From Ignavibacteria bacterium (GTDB lineage: Bacteria > Bacteroidota > Ignavibacteria > Kapaibacteriales > Kapaibacteriaceae): a stretch of 64,000 nt of DNA. The position numbers were made by a program, and so were the translations under genes. The stretch is taken from positions 80,100 through 144,099 of the forward strand of contig JACPPD010000015.1 of assembly GCA_016191145.1 (NCBI GenBank). The letters run 5' to 3'. Positions within the stretch are counted from its first letter, which is position 1. Every line of letters begins with the position of its first letter. This document shows positions 23,427 through 32,618 of this stretch, piece by piece. A model generated the notes under the pieces. That model saw nothing but the letters and a program-made list of their open reading frames with translations, was not told the origin of the DNA and made no database searches.

Positions 23427-24670
23427 ATCGTGTAATAATCATCGGAACTGGCGTGGCGGGCTTGAGCGTTGCACGAGCGCTCACGCCATACGTTGATGTG
23501 CTGATGTTTAGCAAGGGTTCTGTGGATGATGGTGCAACGCCTCTTGCTCAAGGTGGTATTGCAGTTCCCATAGGGCCTGCTGATAGCGTTCACTTACACG
23601 TTCATGATACGCTGCGTGCAGGACATTTTACAAACGATGTGCGGACAGTAGCAACAGTCGTCGGCGATGCAAAAAATAGACTGAATGATTTGCTGTCGAT
23701 TGGATTTCATCCCGACAGAAACGCCGATGGTTCGATAAATCTCGCACTTGAGGGCGGACATAGTCTGCCCCGTGTTGTCCATTCAAAAGACCACAGCGGA
23801 AAGCATTTGCACGACGTGTTACTTGCCGATGTTAGAAAGCATGATTCTGTTTGTATCATGCCCTATTCGAGTGTTGAATCGTTAATACAAGATGACGCTG
23901 CGATTTCAGGCGTAATTGCTAAGAGTACTCTTACTCACGAAGTCAGGTATTACACTGCCGATGCTGTAGTGATTGCAACGGGCGGTATTGGCGCTGTGTT
24001 TCCAACGACGACGAATCCGGAATCTGCAACGGGAGACGGTTTGCAGTTGGCACTGGAAGTTGGTGCGCAAATTTCGAACCTGGATAAAATCCAGTGGCAC
24101 CCAACGGCGCTCGTTGCAGATGGTCCCTTTGATGTGCACGACGGCCCGCCTCTCACTCACGTTAGGATGCCCCTTATCACAGAAGCTCTCAGAGGTGCGG
24201 GTGCACGATTGGTGGATGTGAATGGCAACGACGTGGTGCCACTGAGCATGCACCCGCAGGGCTGCCTTGCTCCGCGCGATGTTGTAACTGCTGCCTGCTG
24301 GGACAGCATGAAAGAAACTGGTAAATCATGTGTGTATCTCGATGCAACTGGACTCGACAAAACTGAATTGCTAACGAAATTCCCCGGAGTGGTGCACACG
24401 TGTATGGTGAATGGAATCGATCCAACTTTTCAGCGTATTCCCGTGGCGCCTGCCGTCCATTACCTGTGCGGAGGAATCACTACCAACATAAATGGCGTCA
24501 CGAATGTCGAGGGTTTGTATGCCGTTGGTGAATGTGCAGATACCGGACTGCATGGCTCCAACAGACTTGCATCGAACTCGCTTCTCGAAGGATTAGTTAT
24601 GGGGCATCGGTGCGGTCTATTTCTTAATACGAAGCATCGTCATCACAAAATGGAATACATGGTAATTTGA
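23423..24670 (+). CDS. nadB: L-aspartate oxidase, short form
   Basis: A 415-residue flavoprotein that oxidises L-aspartate to iminoaspartate for NadA. The FAD-binding motif GTGVAGLSVARAL is at residues 8-20; the succinate dehydrogenase-type motifs GGIGAVFPTTTNPESATGDG, HPTAL, and the C-terminal GLYAVGECADTGLHGSNRLA and SNSLLEGLVMG are intact. Usual NadB is about 510-540 residues: here the C-terminal helical domain is missing and the chain ends soon after the FAD-domain helix. The end is a clean TGA followed by the next gene, so this may be a genuine short form or a late frameshift. Confidence 0.93.
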   Translation: MNRVIIIGTGVAGLSVARALTPYVDVLMFSKGSVDDGATPLAQGGIAVPIGPADSVHLHVHDTLRAGHFTNDVRTVATVVGDAKNRLNDLLSIGFHPDRNADGSINLALEGGHSLPRVVHSKDHSGKHLHDVLLADVRKHDSVCIMPYSSVESLIQDDAAISGVIAKSTLTHEVRYYTADAVVIATGGIGAVFPTTTNPESATGDGLQLALEVGAQISNLDKIQWHPTALVADGPFDVHDGPPLTHVRMPLITEALRGAGARLVDVNGNDVVPLSMHPQGCLAPRDVVTAACWDSMKETGKSCVYLDATGLDKTELLTKFPGVVHTCMVNGIDPTFQRIPVAPAVHYLCGGITTNINGVTNVEGLYAVGECADTGLHGSNRLASNSLLEGLVMGHRCGLFLNTKHRHHKMEYMVI

Positions 24671-24674
24671 GCAG

Positions 24675-27161
24675 GTGAATAAGATCCTCGCAATACTGCT
24701 GGCGCTGCTCCCTGCCGTTTCCCTTGCTCAAGTCCAGGTGCCTTCAAATCAGCGCGAAGGTGCGGAGCATAAAAAACAAGCCGACGAATTTTTTGAATCA
24801 CTCCATGTTGTTCCTCCGGGAATGAATTGGAGAATTGTTAACCAACATGTGCGCGATGCGCGTGTTGCGCGTATGCTGGCACGCAAGGGGGAGAGCGTAC
24901 AAGCTGATACACCTCGTGTAAGCGGACTCTGGCGCGAGATTGGAAGCATCAACCAGGCTGGACGTATTGTGGCCGTGGATTTCGATGAGGCATCCGACCG
25001 TGTATGGGTAGGGGGCGATGGCGGCACAGTCTGGGTGGGAAGTACGCAAGGAAATTCCTGGAAAATTCTCAATGAGTCGCAGCGAATTAGTTATCCCAGG
25101 TTAATAAAAAATATTAGAATGGCCGATGGATCCGAACGGATTGTAGTTGTTTCCAATTCGCCTCGATCCTACATTCTGAATGAAGGCGATACTCTGTGGT
25201 CTCAGGCTGTGGGTTTGGAGGAAATGCAGCGCTGGGGATCTTTTTTCAGAGTTGTCTCCTGTCAAAGGTCCGGAAGACTCGAAATCATTGGCATTGGTAA
25301 TGAGTGGGATTACGGACCGGAATGGCGTGCCCGCGGAGTTGTTTATCGAAGTGTGGATTCCGGCGCGTCGTTCACACGCATAGCTTTTCTCGACGGTGTT
25401 CAAACTGTCTGGACGGATGGCGGCGATAACGTCAAGATTATTTATGGCGATACGATTGCAGTGTTTAAGAGCAGCGGCGAAATTGTGCCAGTGAGTGTGC
25501 TGCCCAAGCTCAATTATGTTGGGCAGAGGCTTGTTGCAGGTCAGTCTGCGCAGCAACTCATGCTTGCTCTCACCGATTCAGATTCTACACATTTTTATAT
25601 TAGCTACGATGAGGGAGTTACGTGGGAGCCAAGATCGGGCGTAGGGTTTGGTCCGTTCGAGCAGCGCTCGTTTTGTCAGGTAGCTGGCGATGACCTTACG
25701 TGGCTATTTGGCGGTGTTGATGTGTATAGATCGGACGATGAAGGATATTCGTGGTCTCCCATCAATACTTGGGGAGAGTATTATGCCGATCCGTTAAATA
25801 AGCTGCACGCCGACATTCCTTCATTATCATCATTGTTAAAATCTGATGGATCGTCGTTAACGTTTCTATGCACCGATGGCGGCATCTATGTATCTACAGA
25901 TAGAGGCAAGACTGTGAGAAACATAGGTCTCCAGAATCTCAATGTGAGCCAGTACTATGGTTCGTATACAAGCCGCGACAACGTGGCTGTTGTGTCTGCC
26001 GGCGCGCAGGATCAGGGATTTCAGCGCAGCACTGTTGATACAGCCGTCGCTGCAAGAGCATTCATTCAACTGATTTCCGGAGATTATGCCAATCTCGTTT
26101 CGGGAGACAACGGACAATCACTGTTTGCTGTTTATCCCGGATTTGTATTGTACAACAGACAGGCAGAATTGGGATGGAATGCTGTAGGAAAGGATTTTGC
26201 GCACAAAAATCAGATGTGGCTTCCGCCATTAGCCGTAAATAAAAACAAGCCCGAGCAAGTTTTGTTAGGCGGCGGGACAAATTCAGTTGGTGCATTTGTG
26301 TATCGTTATACGGACAATCGAAGCGAACTTGTAGTTGACTCACTGCCATTCGATTTCGGCGAAGGTATTGCAGATGTTCGCATCTCCACCCTTGCTGTTT
26401 CCGATGCAGATCCGAGGTATCAGTTTGTTGTTACTACTAACGGTCTCGTATGGTCGAGTAACGATTTTGGTGTTTCATGGAAGCGGTATCAGCGGCCCGA
26501 TGGTCTCGATGGGCACTACTTCAGCGGTAATGCAATTGCAACCGATGCTAACACCGCCAGCAGATTCTATGTGGGTGGTAGCGGCTATGCTGGGCCAGGT
26601 GTATATGTTTCAGCCGATGCGGGAGCATCGTTTAGCGCATTAGATGGGTTGCCGCCATCCTTGGTAATGAGTCTTGCAATCACGGATGACGGTCGGTTTC
26701 TTGCTGCCGCAACCGATGCCGGCGCATTTGTTTATGATACAACCACTCATGTCTGGACTGATATTACTGAGCTGGGAGCGCCCGATCAAACGTATTGGGA
26801 TGTTGATTGGGTAGCCCCCTTACGACTTTTCAGATTCAGCACGTATGGCAGAGGTCTTTGGGATTTCGCGCCAACATTTCCAACTTCTGTAATGCATGGT
26901 AGTTCGGGAATTACGCAGTTTAATGTGCAGGGTATTTGGAAGGGGCAGGCAGCCGCGTTGAAAATTGAGAGCGCAGTACAAACCCAAGCTACATGCGTTT
27001 ATTATGATGTGGATGGACGAAGAATACTGTCCACGGAGATTCAGCTTTCAGTGGGAACACAATTTGTTGAGGTTCCGTCTGAGGCACGGTCGGCAACGAT
27101 GGCAGTGCTCATTCTCAGGGATGGAACCGTGGGCGCTTCTGTCATACCAATGAACCATTAA
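24675..27161 (+). CDS. Large secreted propeller protein, probable T9SS cargo
   Basis: An 828-residue secreted protein (GTG start, signal peptide ending SLAQ). It has many Asp-box-like repeats of the sortilin/BNR kind: VWVGGDGGTVWVGSTQGNSW, SVDSGASFTR, SYDEGVTWE, RSDDEGYSW, STDRGKTVR, SSNDFGVSWK, SADAGASF, spread from residue 110 to 690. This predicts a large beta-propeller. The last 80 residues (TCVYYDVDGRRILS... ATMAVLILRDG) look like a T9SS type A sorting domain. It starts five bases after nadB, but its function is unrelated; a terminator follows immediately. A surface or secreted binding protein is likely; no enzyme motif is visible. Confidence 0.75.
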   Translation: MNKILAILLALLPAVSLAQVQVPSNQREGAEHKKQADEFFESLHVVPPGMNWRIVNQHVRDARVARMLARKGESVQADTPRVSGLWREIGSINQAGRIVAVDFDEASDRVWVGGDGGTVWVGSTQGNSWKILNESQRISYPRLIKNIRMADGSERIVVVSNSPRSYILNEGDTLWSQAVGLEEMQRWGSFFRVVSCQRSGRLEIIGIGNEWDYGPEWRARGVVYRSVDSGASFTRIAFLDGVQTVWTDGGDNVKIIYGDTIAVFKSSGEIVPVSVLPKLNYVGQRLVAGQSAQQLMLALTDSDSTHFYISYDEGVTWEPRSGVGFGPFEQRSFCQVAGDDLTWLFGGVDVYRSDDEGYSWSPINTWGEYYADPLNKLHADIPSLSSLLKSDGSSLTFLCTDGGIYVSTDRGKTVRNIGLQNLNVSQYYGSYTSRDNVAVVSAGAQDQGFQRSTVDTAVAARAFIQLISGDYANLVSGDNGQSLFAVYPGFVLYNRQAELGWNAVGKDFAHKNQMWLPPLAVNKNKPEQVLLGGGTNSVGAFVYRYTDNRSELVVDSLPFDFGEGIADVRISTLAVSDADPRYQFVVTTNGLVWSSNDFGVSWKRYQRPDGLDGHYFSGNAIATDANTASRFYVGGSGYAGPGVYVSADAGASFSALDGLPPSLVMSLAITDDGRFLAAATDAGAFVYDTTTHVWTDITELGAPDQTYWDVDWVAPLRLFRFSTYGRGLWDFAPTFPTSVMHGSSGITQFNVQGIWKGQAAALKIESAVQTQATCVYYDVDGRRILSTEIQLSVGTQFVEVPSEARSATMAVLILRDGTVGASVIPMNH

Positions 27162-27163
27162 AC

Positions 27164-27200
27164 TGCGAACGTTTCGTTCGCAACTATTTTTTTCATTTTT
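27164..27200 (+). terminator. Rho-independent terminator
   Basis: TGCGAACG at 27164-27171 pairs perfectly with CGTTCGCA at 27175-27182 around TTT, followed by an AT-rich tail with two T runs. It ends the nadA-nadB-propeller gene run. Confidence 0.85.
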
Positions 27201-27215
27201 ATTAGAAGTTGAGTC

Positions 27216-27435
27216 ATGCGACGCATGTTACTTACGTGCCTTGCTGATTCAGCATAGCTCTCGGTGCAGTCGACGTAGATCGATTATCAGGCAAGCTCGG
27301 AGGCAACATCGTTTCATCCGACGCTTCTCCCAACCCTGCCAGTGGATACGTTACTTTGAACCATGAACCATTTGGCATTGGAAGAATTGTTGCCGTGCGG
27401 TAACACAGAGCGGAGACGTACTTAGGTTCAGTTAA
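27216..27435 (+). pseudogene. Frameshifted short secreted protein with T9SS-like tail
   Basis: Three frames join into one sensible protein: MRRMLLTCLA, then FSIALGAVDVDRLSG with SSDASPNPASGYVTLNHEP, then RAVTQSGDVLRFS. The first junction (27240-27255) falls inside an otherwise perfect signal peptide, the second near 27394. PNPASGYVTL is the opening of type A T9SS sorting domains. A terminator begins eight bases after the final stop, which supports the reconstructed end. It would be about 73 residues, again a signal peptide plus a short sorting-like domain. Confidence 0.55.
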
Positions 27436-27442
27436 AATGAGA

Positions 27443-27475
27443 AAAACGCCCGCAGATATTATCGGCGGGCGTTTT
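27443..27475. terminator. Bidirectional terminator between convergent genes
   Basis: AAAACGCCCGC at 27443-27453 pairs perfectly with GCGGGCGTTTT at 27465-27475, giving T runs on both strands. It separates plus-strand genes from the minus-strand barrel gene. Confidence 0.88.
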
Positions 27476-27534
27476 CCCATCCAACCAAACAGGACTAGTG
27501 TACAGTTTCTACCGCACTGTGATCCTGATACCGT

Positions 27535-28163
27535 CTACCGACCATACGTGAATCCAACCTTCAACCCAATCCAGGAATACGAATTGTCGTCCCCACCAGC
27601 AAGGTTGGTGCCTGAATCAAATGCGGCATTATAGTCAACCTGAACATCGAGCGACGACTTTCTATCCATTCTAAATTTCAACTCCAGCCCGGGCATTAGG
27701 CCAAAATGTGTTGTGCTGTTGTTGTAAGTATACATACCAATTTCCATCCAAGACGCCATGAAGTACATCCCTGCACCCAGCGTCATGTAGGGCTGTATCC
27801 TGTCGATGGGACCTGCAAGGTTATCTGTTGCAGTCAACATCAGCGAAACGGCACTAAACTAACAATGCGTAGCTGAGTTCCGAACACTGCACCCTGCGGG
27901 AGCTGTTGCGTACGGTCGCGATACAGCGCATCAAAGCGTTGCCACCCGCTGGTTACACCCACGTAGTTGAAGTCGTCCATTCTGTATTGAATGCTCACTC
28001 CAAAACCAGTCCACGAAAACCGTTCGATGTAATCGCCGAGGTTTCCGGTACCCGATGCAGTTGTATAACTGATGTTGGTATTCCAATCATGAGCTGCGGA
28101 GGCGGAGCCGGTAAGCGCGGCGAAAATACACAAGAGACCAAGAATTTTTTTCATGTTCCGCAT
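27535..28163 (-). pseudogene. Outer-membrane beta-barrel protein split by a frameshift
   Basis: Two adjacent minus-strand frames. The upstream one (27840-28163, 107 codons) has a signal peptide (KKILGLLCIFAALTGSASAA) and barrel strands ending RIVSLVPFR; the downstream one (27535-27840, 101 codons) continues IQPYMTLGAGMYFM and ends SWIGLKVGFTYGR, the alternating pattern and terminal aromatic/basic strand of small OMP barrels. Together they make a normal barrel of about 205 residues. The stop of the first overlaps the start of the second (TGATG) at 27838-27842, so translational coupling is formally possible, but a frameshift is the simpler reading because neither half is a complete barrel. Confidence 0.6.
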
Positions 28164-28168
28164 CCTGA

Positions 28169-28816
28169 TTACTGTTCGGTAAGAACTAAATAAGGTGATT
28201 GTCTAAACATTTGTTGAACGGCGTTCGAGATAATCGCAGCATTGTCGGCTTCACTGGAGCTGAGCAAACCGTTGCTGGAACCGATCCATAAGGGTCTCAG
28301 TTGCAGTGAATCCGCAGCAGTCGATGGAAGTTGAACTCCATCCATCTGCAAAAACAGCGAGCCGGTAGAATACGAATACGTATACCCACCGTATGCCGGG
28401 TAATATGGATACCCCCAGCCCGGATAGCCCCACCATCCTCCATAGCCATACCATGGATACCACGAATAGTAGTAGCCCCATGTAGTAGATGAGCTTGCAG
28501 TAATCCTTACAGTGGTGGCTGGCGGCGCTCCAACTGTGTCTGTTATTCTAACCCATCCGTAACTGTCAAGCAAGCCGGCAACTCCGCTGAGTAATCGCTG
28601 ATCATACTTTCGTGTGATTTCGTCGATAGTGACGACGCTGGAGTCTACCAAGTGATGAACAGTGTCAAAGAGATAATATGTTCTCAGGTCGTTGAAATTC
28701 TGCGACGTGTCATATATCGTAACAACGGTACGGTAATCTTCCACGGATGTACGGTAATCCGGTTTACATGATGCAACAATTCCAAGAGCATGAAGAGTAG
28801 GAATAATGTACTTCAT
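28169..28816 (-). CDS. DUF4136-like lipoprotein
   Basis: A 215-residue protein with a short lipoprotein signal (MKYIIPTLHALGIVASC). The segment NFNDLRTYYLFD resembles the start of DUF4136 domains, small periplasm-facing lipoproteins of unknown function. The middle contains an extraordinary Tyr/Trp/Gly/Pro run (about residues 113-150, with repeated YPWYGYGGWWGYPGW-like units), which may stack on a surface or membrane. Unlike its two neighbours it is intact. It lies five bases upstream of the barrel gene, in the same direction, so they are likely cotranscribed. Confidence 0.65.
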   Translation of the reverse strand: MKYIIPTLHALGIVASCKPDYRTSVEDYRTVVTIYDTSQNFNDLRTYYLFDTVHHLVDSSVVTIDEITRKYDQRLLSGVAGLLDSYGWVRITDTVGAPPATTVRITASSSTTWGYYYSWYPWYGYGGWWGYPGWGYPYYPAYGGYTYSYSTGSLFLQMDGVQLPSTAADSLQLRPLWIGSSNGLLSSSEADNAAIISNAVQQMFRQSPYLVLTEQ

Positions 28817-28845
28817 TGTAGGTTTTCTCTCGTTGTTTACATTTT

Positions 28846-29549
28846 TTACATCATAATAAATAATCCGCCCGATAATTCTCCCTCGAGCGTCCCCGTACCG
28901 CTAACGCCAGTCCCGCAGCCGCCTCCGCTACAGTAAAATGCCAGGCTGCCAAAGTATATAGGCAGGATAAGTCTTCCCTGAAGGCGCAGGCCAATTCTAT
29001 CACTGATGAAAAGTTTTGCTCCGCCGAGACCCGACACTGCAAAAAATGTGTTCGTCTGATATTGGTTTCTTTCCGGATCATAAATACCAAGACCCAACTG
29101 ACCGCCCAAATAAAGGTGCTCCCTTAGCTTTTCTAAATGTTTTTAATGTACCAAGCTGAATATAATTTGTAGAAAGGTTATCCAGGCTTACCGTTGTCTC
29201 GGGATTGAACCCGGTGTAGTACTGAGCTAACATTTCACCGGAGCAATACATGTAAGAAATTTCAAAAAGAATATCTCACAAATATGCAAAGTCGATCGCT
29301 CCACCGTACCATTCAAAACCGGTACTGGTGATGTCGGCCTCGTAGGTTCGAACTAAGGCTTCAAACGAATAGCCTGCCTGAGCGCTCACGTATATTTTAT
29401 GGGTGGGCGGTGCTGGGTCTCTCAAATCAGGCTGACCGTTGAACTGAGCTGATATAATGACCGTCCTCAAGCATCAACATCGTAACAGCGCATAGTAACA
29501 ATGGTGTGAACGTTAAGAAAGCCTTTGATTGAACGTGAGAATTAGACAA
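28846..29549 (-). pseudogene. Outer-membrane protein gene broken by three frameshifts
   Basis: Minus-strand segments in different frames join into one secreted barrel-like protein: a signal peptide KAFLTFTPLLLCAVTMLML (starting near a TTG at 29549), then RTVIISAQFNGQPD to GAIDFAYL (29470-29276), then DILFEISYMYCSGE to KAKGAP (29275-29115), then LYLGGQLGLGIYD to ISDRIGLRLQGRLILP (to 28846). Frame changes are needed near 29465, 29275 and 29115. All pieces are in order and have the alternating hydrophobic pattern of OMP strands, so this was one gene. Natural decay or sequence error cannot be told apart from one sequence. Confidence 0.6.
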
Positions 29550-29604
29550 CTAAGTCGTATTCAAACAATTTAATAGATAATGAAATCACTCCCTTCAAAA
29601 AATC

Positions 29605-29685
29605 ATTGAGGAATGTACATTGAATGAGGAGTATTCATTGATCAATGATGGGTATACATTAATCAATGAGGAGTATTCATTTGAG
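29605..29685. repeat. Four imperfect tandem copies of a 21-bp unit
   Basis: AATGAGGAGTATTCATTGATC-like units start at 29623, 29644 and 29665, preceded by an 18-bp version at about 29605. Each unit is itself a near palindrome (AATGA...TCATT). The last unit encodes the final residues MNTPH and stop of the receptor-like gene on the minus strand, so the array runs out of the gene's 3' end. Confidence 0.75.
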
Positions 29686-32509
29686 GATCGCTCAAGGATT
29701 TTAAATCATAAGTAAAGGTAAGCATAGCATAACGCGTGATTACACTTGATTGCGAGTCCTCTACATAAATGTCGTTTACAGACCGACCCACATTATCATT
29801 TTGTCGTAATAAATCAAAAACCGTAATCCTCAACTCGCCAGCATTGTTATCAAAGAAACGATACCCAAGGCCGGCATTCCATACTGTGTAGACTCTATCA
29901 TAGTCTGGACCGAGCCCGGTATAAAATGTGTTGCTTACATCGGTACTGCAAGCCACCGCGCCAATATTCCAGATCAATCTGCCGCTTGCATTGTGGGTGA
30001 AATAGTTTGCATTTCTCTCTCGCTGAAGTGAATTCACTACGATGTTGTACTGTCCATCATAAGAAGCGATGATATCGACATCTTCGGAAATGTTGGAACT
30101 GAGAAAAAACCCTGCTCGAACAACTGTTGTGTTGGCAAAATTTTCAAAACCGTTAACCAATCCCGGAACTCTTGAATAATTGATGCCTGTGTTAAGGTTC
30201 ACATTGCTTGGAATAAATGATATCGGTATGCCATAAGAAAAACGTGAGCGAATAGAGATGTATCCATCGAGATTCTGCGGCGCTGTTATCTGTGCCCCTG
30301 GTGGCAGCAGTATGCCGTTAACTGTAGTGTCGGCAGCAGTTACAACGGACGTTGAACCAATGTAATCGTTTGTAAGCGATATCGAGACAAACGCAAACAT
30401 GGAGCGGTTGCTCATCCAATCCGAATTAATAAATCGCAGGCTCAAATTGTGAGTGTAGTCCTGAACAAGATTGGGATTGCCCAGCTTTAGTTGAATTGGA
30501 TTGGTGTTGTCGACTACGTTTTGAAGTTGTGATACACTAGGCGGCGACGTCGATGTACTGTATCGCAGCCTAATGTTACTGCTCCGAGAAAATTTTTGCT
30601 GCCACATGGCCGATGGCAGGACGTTATTAAATGTTCGTACAATTCTATCCGAAGCTGGAAATAAAGCTTGACCTGTGAGATCTGCGAACTGATATGCGGC
30701 GCCTGCAGTAATAATTGTGTTTTCACCCTGCCATCGGTATAATGCCTGAGTGCGCTGAGTGGTGTACGTGTTTTTAAAATTATTTGTCAGCAGTGTGTCA
30801 GTTGTTGAGTACGATCCGGTTGTAGAATTGAACGATGACGTCAGTTTATCGGATGTCGATTGTGTTACAGATGGCGTGTATGAAACCTGGAGAAGTCCAT
30901 CTTTAAATATGGGTTCTGTCCATGCCACTGTTCCGGAATACGTGGAGGACTTTACTCGTTGCGTTGAGATCTGATCTAAAGCGAAGACAGAATCGATTCC
31001 TGAAAATTCATTCGACGATACTAAATCGCCGTTAGATGTACCGGAGTTGGCATCTGTGTTAACGGTGAAGGCAACGTTTCTTCCATCGTTGCCAAAGCGA
31101 TGCCGAAAGGTTAGCGAACCGCTTCCAACAATGCCAAGATTGAGGATTGAGTTGTTTGTCTGCGTTGTGCTCAACAACACACCTTTGTTTGAAGTCTCGC
31201 CAAACGAACCAGTAAAGGACGATCCATCCTGCAGAGTAAATCGGGGTGCAAGGATCAGCGAATTAAGTGAATCTATTGTTGCTTCGACTCTCAAATTCAG
31301 TCTGTGAACTCTGTTAAGCGATACTGCATCGTTACGTTCAGTATAGAATTGATCCTTTGGCGTTACATAGTCCCTGTTTAGCGAACTTTTGTTCCCATTA
31401 TCGGCATAGTTAAAGAAGTACGATCCCGAAAGGTTTACATCGTCGCCGATGGCATTACTGTAGTTGGTTCCCAGAGCATGCGTTGTGGTGACGCCATTTT
31501 GTTGGCTGACAAACAAATTTCCGAAATCACCTCTGCCGCCAAATCCGCTGCCAGAACGTGATGTTATCATTCGTTGCCCCGCCGACGATGAAGCGAACCG
31601 ATTGACTAGACGCCCCGCTGGTCCGCCGATGCCCATAGACCCAACAATATCCTGCGCCGAGAAATTCTGCTGGTTAATGTTGTTGGAAAGACCGAGTACA
31701 ACAAGGCGTTGTGGTCCGTCGAAGTAATTGAACGTTGCACCGGCAGCATAACGCTCCTGACTTCCATACCCTCCGTAGAATTTTCCAAATTCACCCTTCC
31801 GGCGCTCTCGTTTAGTAATAAGATTTATGGTCTTCTGTGTATTACCGTCGTCGAAGCCGGAAAACATCGACATGTCCGACCCTCTATCATACACCTGAAC
31901 TCTATCCACCATGTCTGCCGGAACATTGCGCAGTGTTGAACTCGGATCATCGCCAAAAAATTCTCGTCCATCAACCAATACTCTTCTTACATCTTCTCCA
32001 TGCGCCGTTACCGTGCCCCCTTCAACATTCACGCCAGGCATTTTCTTTACTAAATCTTCGGCGGATGCGTTAACGTTTGTTTTATATGCCTTGCTATTGT
32101 ATTCAGTGGTATCGCCTTTTACTTGGACAGCCGCGGCATCGGCCTCGACGTTGATTGTCTTTGTGCTAACGGTATCTTGCTGCAGTGCAATTGTTCCTAA
32201 GTCGACATTGGATGATCGGATAAATATCGTCGATGAATATTTGCGAAAGCCAATGAACGATATTGATAGGCGCCATGGTCCAGGCGGCACGTTCTTGATA
32301 GCAAAGGAACCTGATTTCGCTGTAATTGCCCCGAACTTTATTGTGGAGTCCTGCGGTGATGCAAGGACTACAGTCGTACCCTGTAAAGGTGATTTATTGG
32401 CAGCATCTATCACGCGACCCTGAACATCCTCATTTGCAGAAGCGTGTGTATAGGCAACGACGAAGATTATGGATGTGAAAAGTATTAACGTTCTACTTAA
32501 CGTCGGCAT
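29663..32509 (-). CDS. TonB-receptor-like outer-membrane protein with regulatory N-domain
   Basis: About 948 residues from the ATG at 32509, which starts a signal peptide (SRTLILFTSIIFVVAYTHA); the frame is open further upstream. Residues about 30-115 form a carboxypeptidase-regulatory-like domain (VQGRVIDAANKSPLQGTTVV). A plug-like domain follows (AEDLVKKMPGVNVEGGTV, RRVLVDGREFFGDDPSSTL, VDRVQVYDRGSD), then a barrel of the outer membrane beta-barrel family 3 type. No clear TonB box is visible. It lies 109 bases after nosY in the same direction; copper or siderophore uptake for NosZ would be an attractive role but is speculation. Confidence 0.85.
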   Translation of the reverse strand: MPTLSRTLILFTSIIFVVAYTHASANEDVQGRVIDAANKSPLQGTTVVLASPQDSTIKFGAITAKSGSFAIKNVPPGPWRLSISFIGFRKYSSTIFIRSSNVDLGTIALQQDTVSTKTINVEADAAAVQVKGDTTEYNSKAYKTNVNASAEDLVKKMPGVNVEGGTVTAHGEDVRRVLVDGREFFGDDPSSTLRNVPADMVDRVQVYDRGSDMSMFSGFDDGNTQKTINLITKRERRKGEFGKFYGGYGSQERYAAGATFNYFDGPQRLVVLGLSNNINQQNFSAQDIVGSMGIGGPAGRLVNRFASSSAGQRMITSRSGSGFGGRGDFGNLFVSQQNGVTTTHALGTNYSNAIGDDVNLSGSYFFNYADNGNKSSLNRDYVTPKDQFYTERNDAVSLNRVHRLNLRVEATIDSLNSLILAPRFTLQDGSSFTGSFGETSNKGVLLSTTQTNNSILNLGIVGSGSLTFRHRFGNDGRNVAFTVNTDANSGTSNGDLVSSNEFSGIDSVFALDQISTQRVKSSTYSGTVAWTEPIFKDGLLQVSYTPSVTQSTSDKLTSSFNSTTGSYSTTDTLLTNNFKNTYTTQRTQALYRWQGENTIITAGAAYQFADLTGQALFPASDRIVRTFNNVLPSAMWQQKFSRSSNIRLRYSTSTSPPSVSQLQNVVDNTNPIQLKLGNPNLVQDYTHNLSLRFINSDWMSNRSMFAFVSISLTNDYIGSTSVVTAADTTVNGILLPPGAQITAPQNLDGYISIRSRFSYGIPISFIPSNVNLNTGINYSRVPGLVNGFENFANTTVVRAGFFLSSNISEDVDIIASYDGQYNIVVNSLQRERNANYFTHNASGRLIWNIGAVACSTDVSNTFYTGLGPDYDRVYTVWNAGLGYRFFDNNAGELRITVFDLLRQNDNVGRSVNDIYVEDSQSSVITRYAMLTFTYDLKSLSDPQMNTPH

Positions 32510-32618
32510 GAAGTAGGGGTCTTGTGGCAGAATTGCCCCCAAACGCATTGAACATGCAAAAAGTTTAAGAGCGGAGACTGACAAGAGCTGATTGTAAGAT
32601 AACGCACACGCTTTCGGT

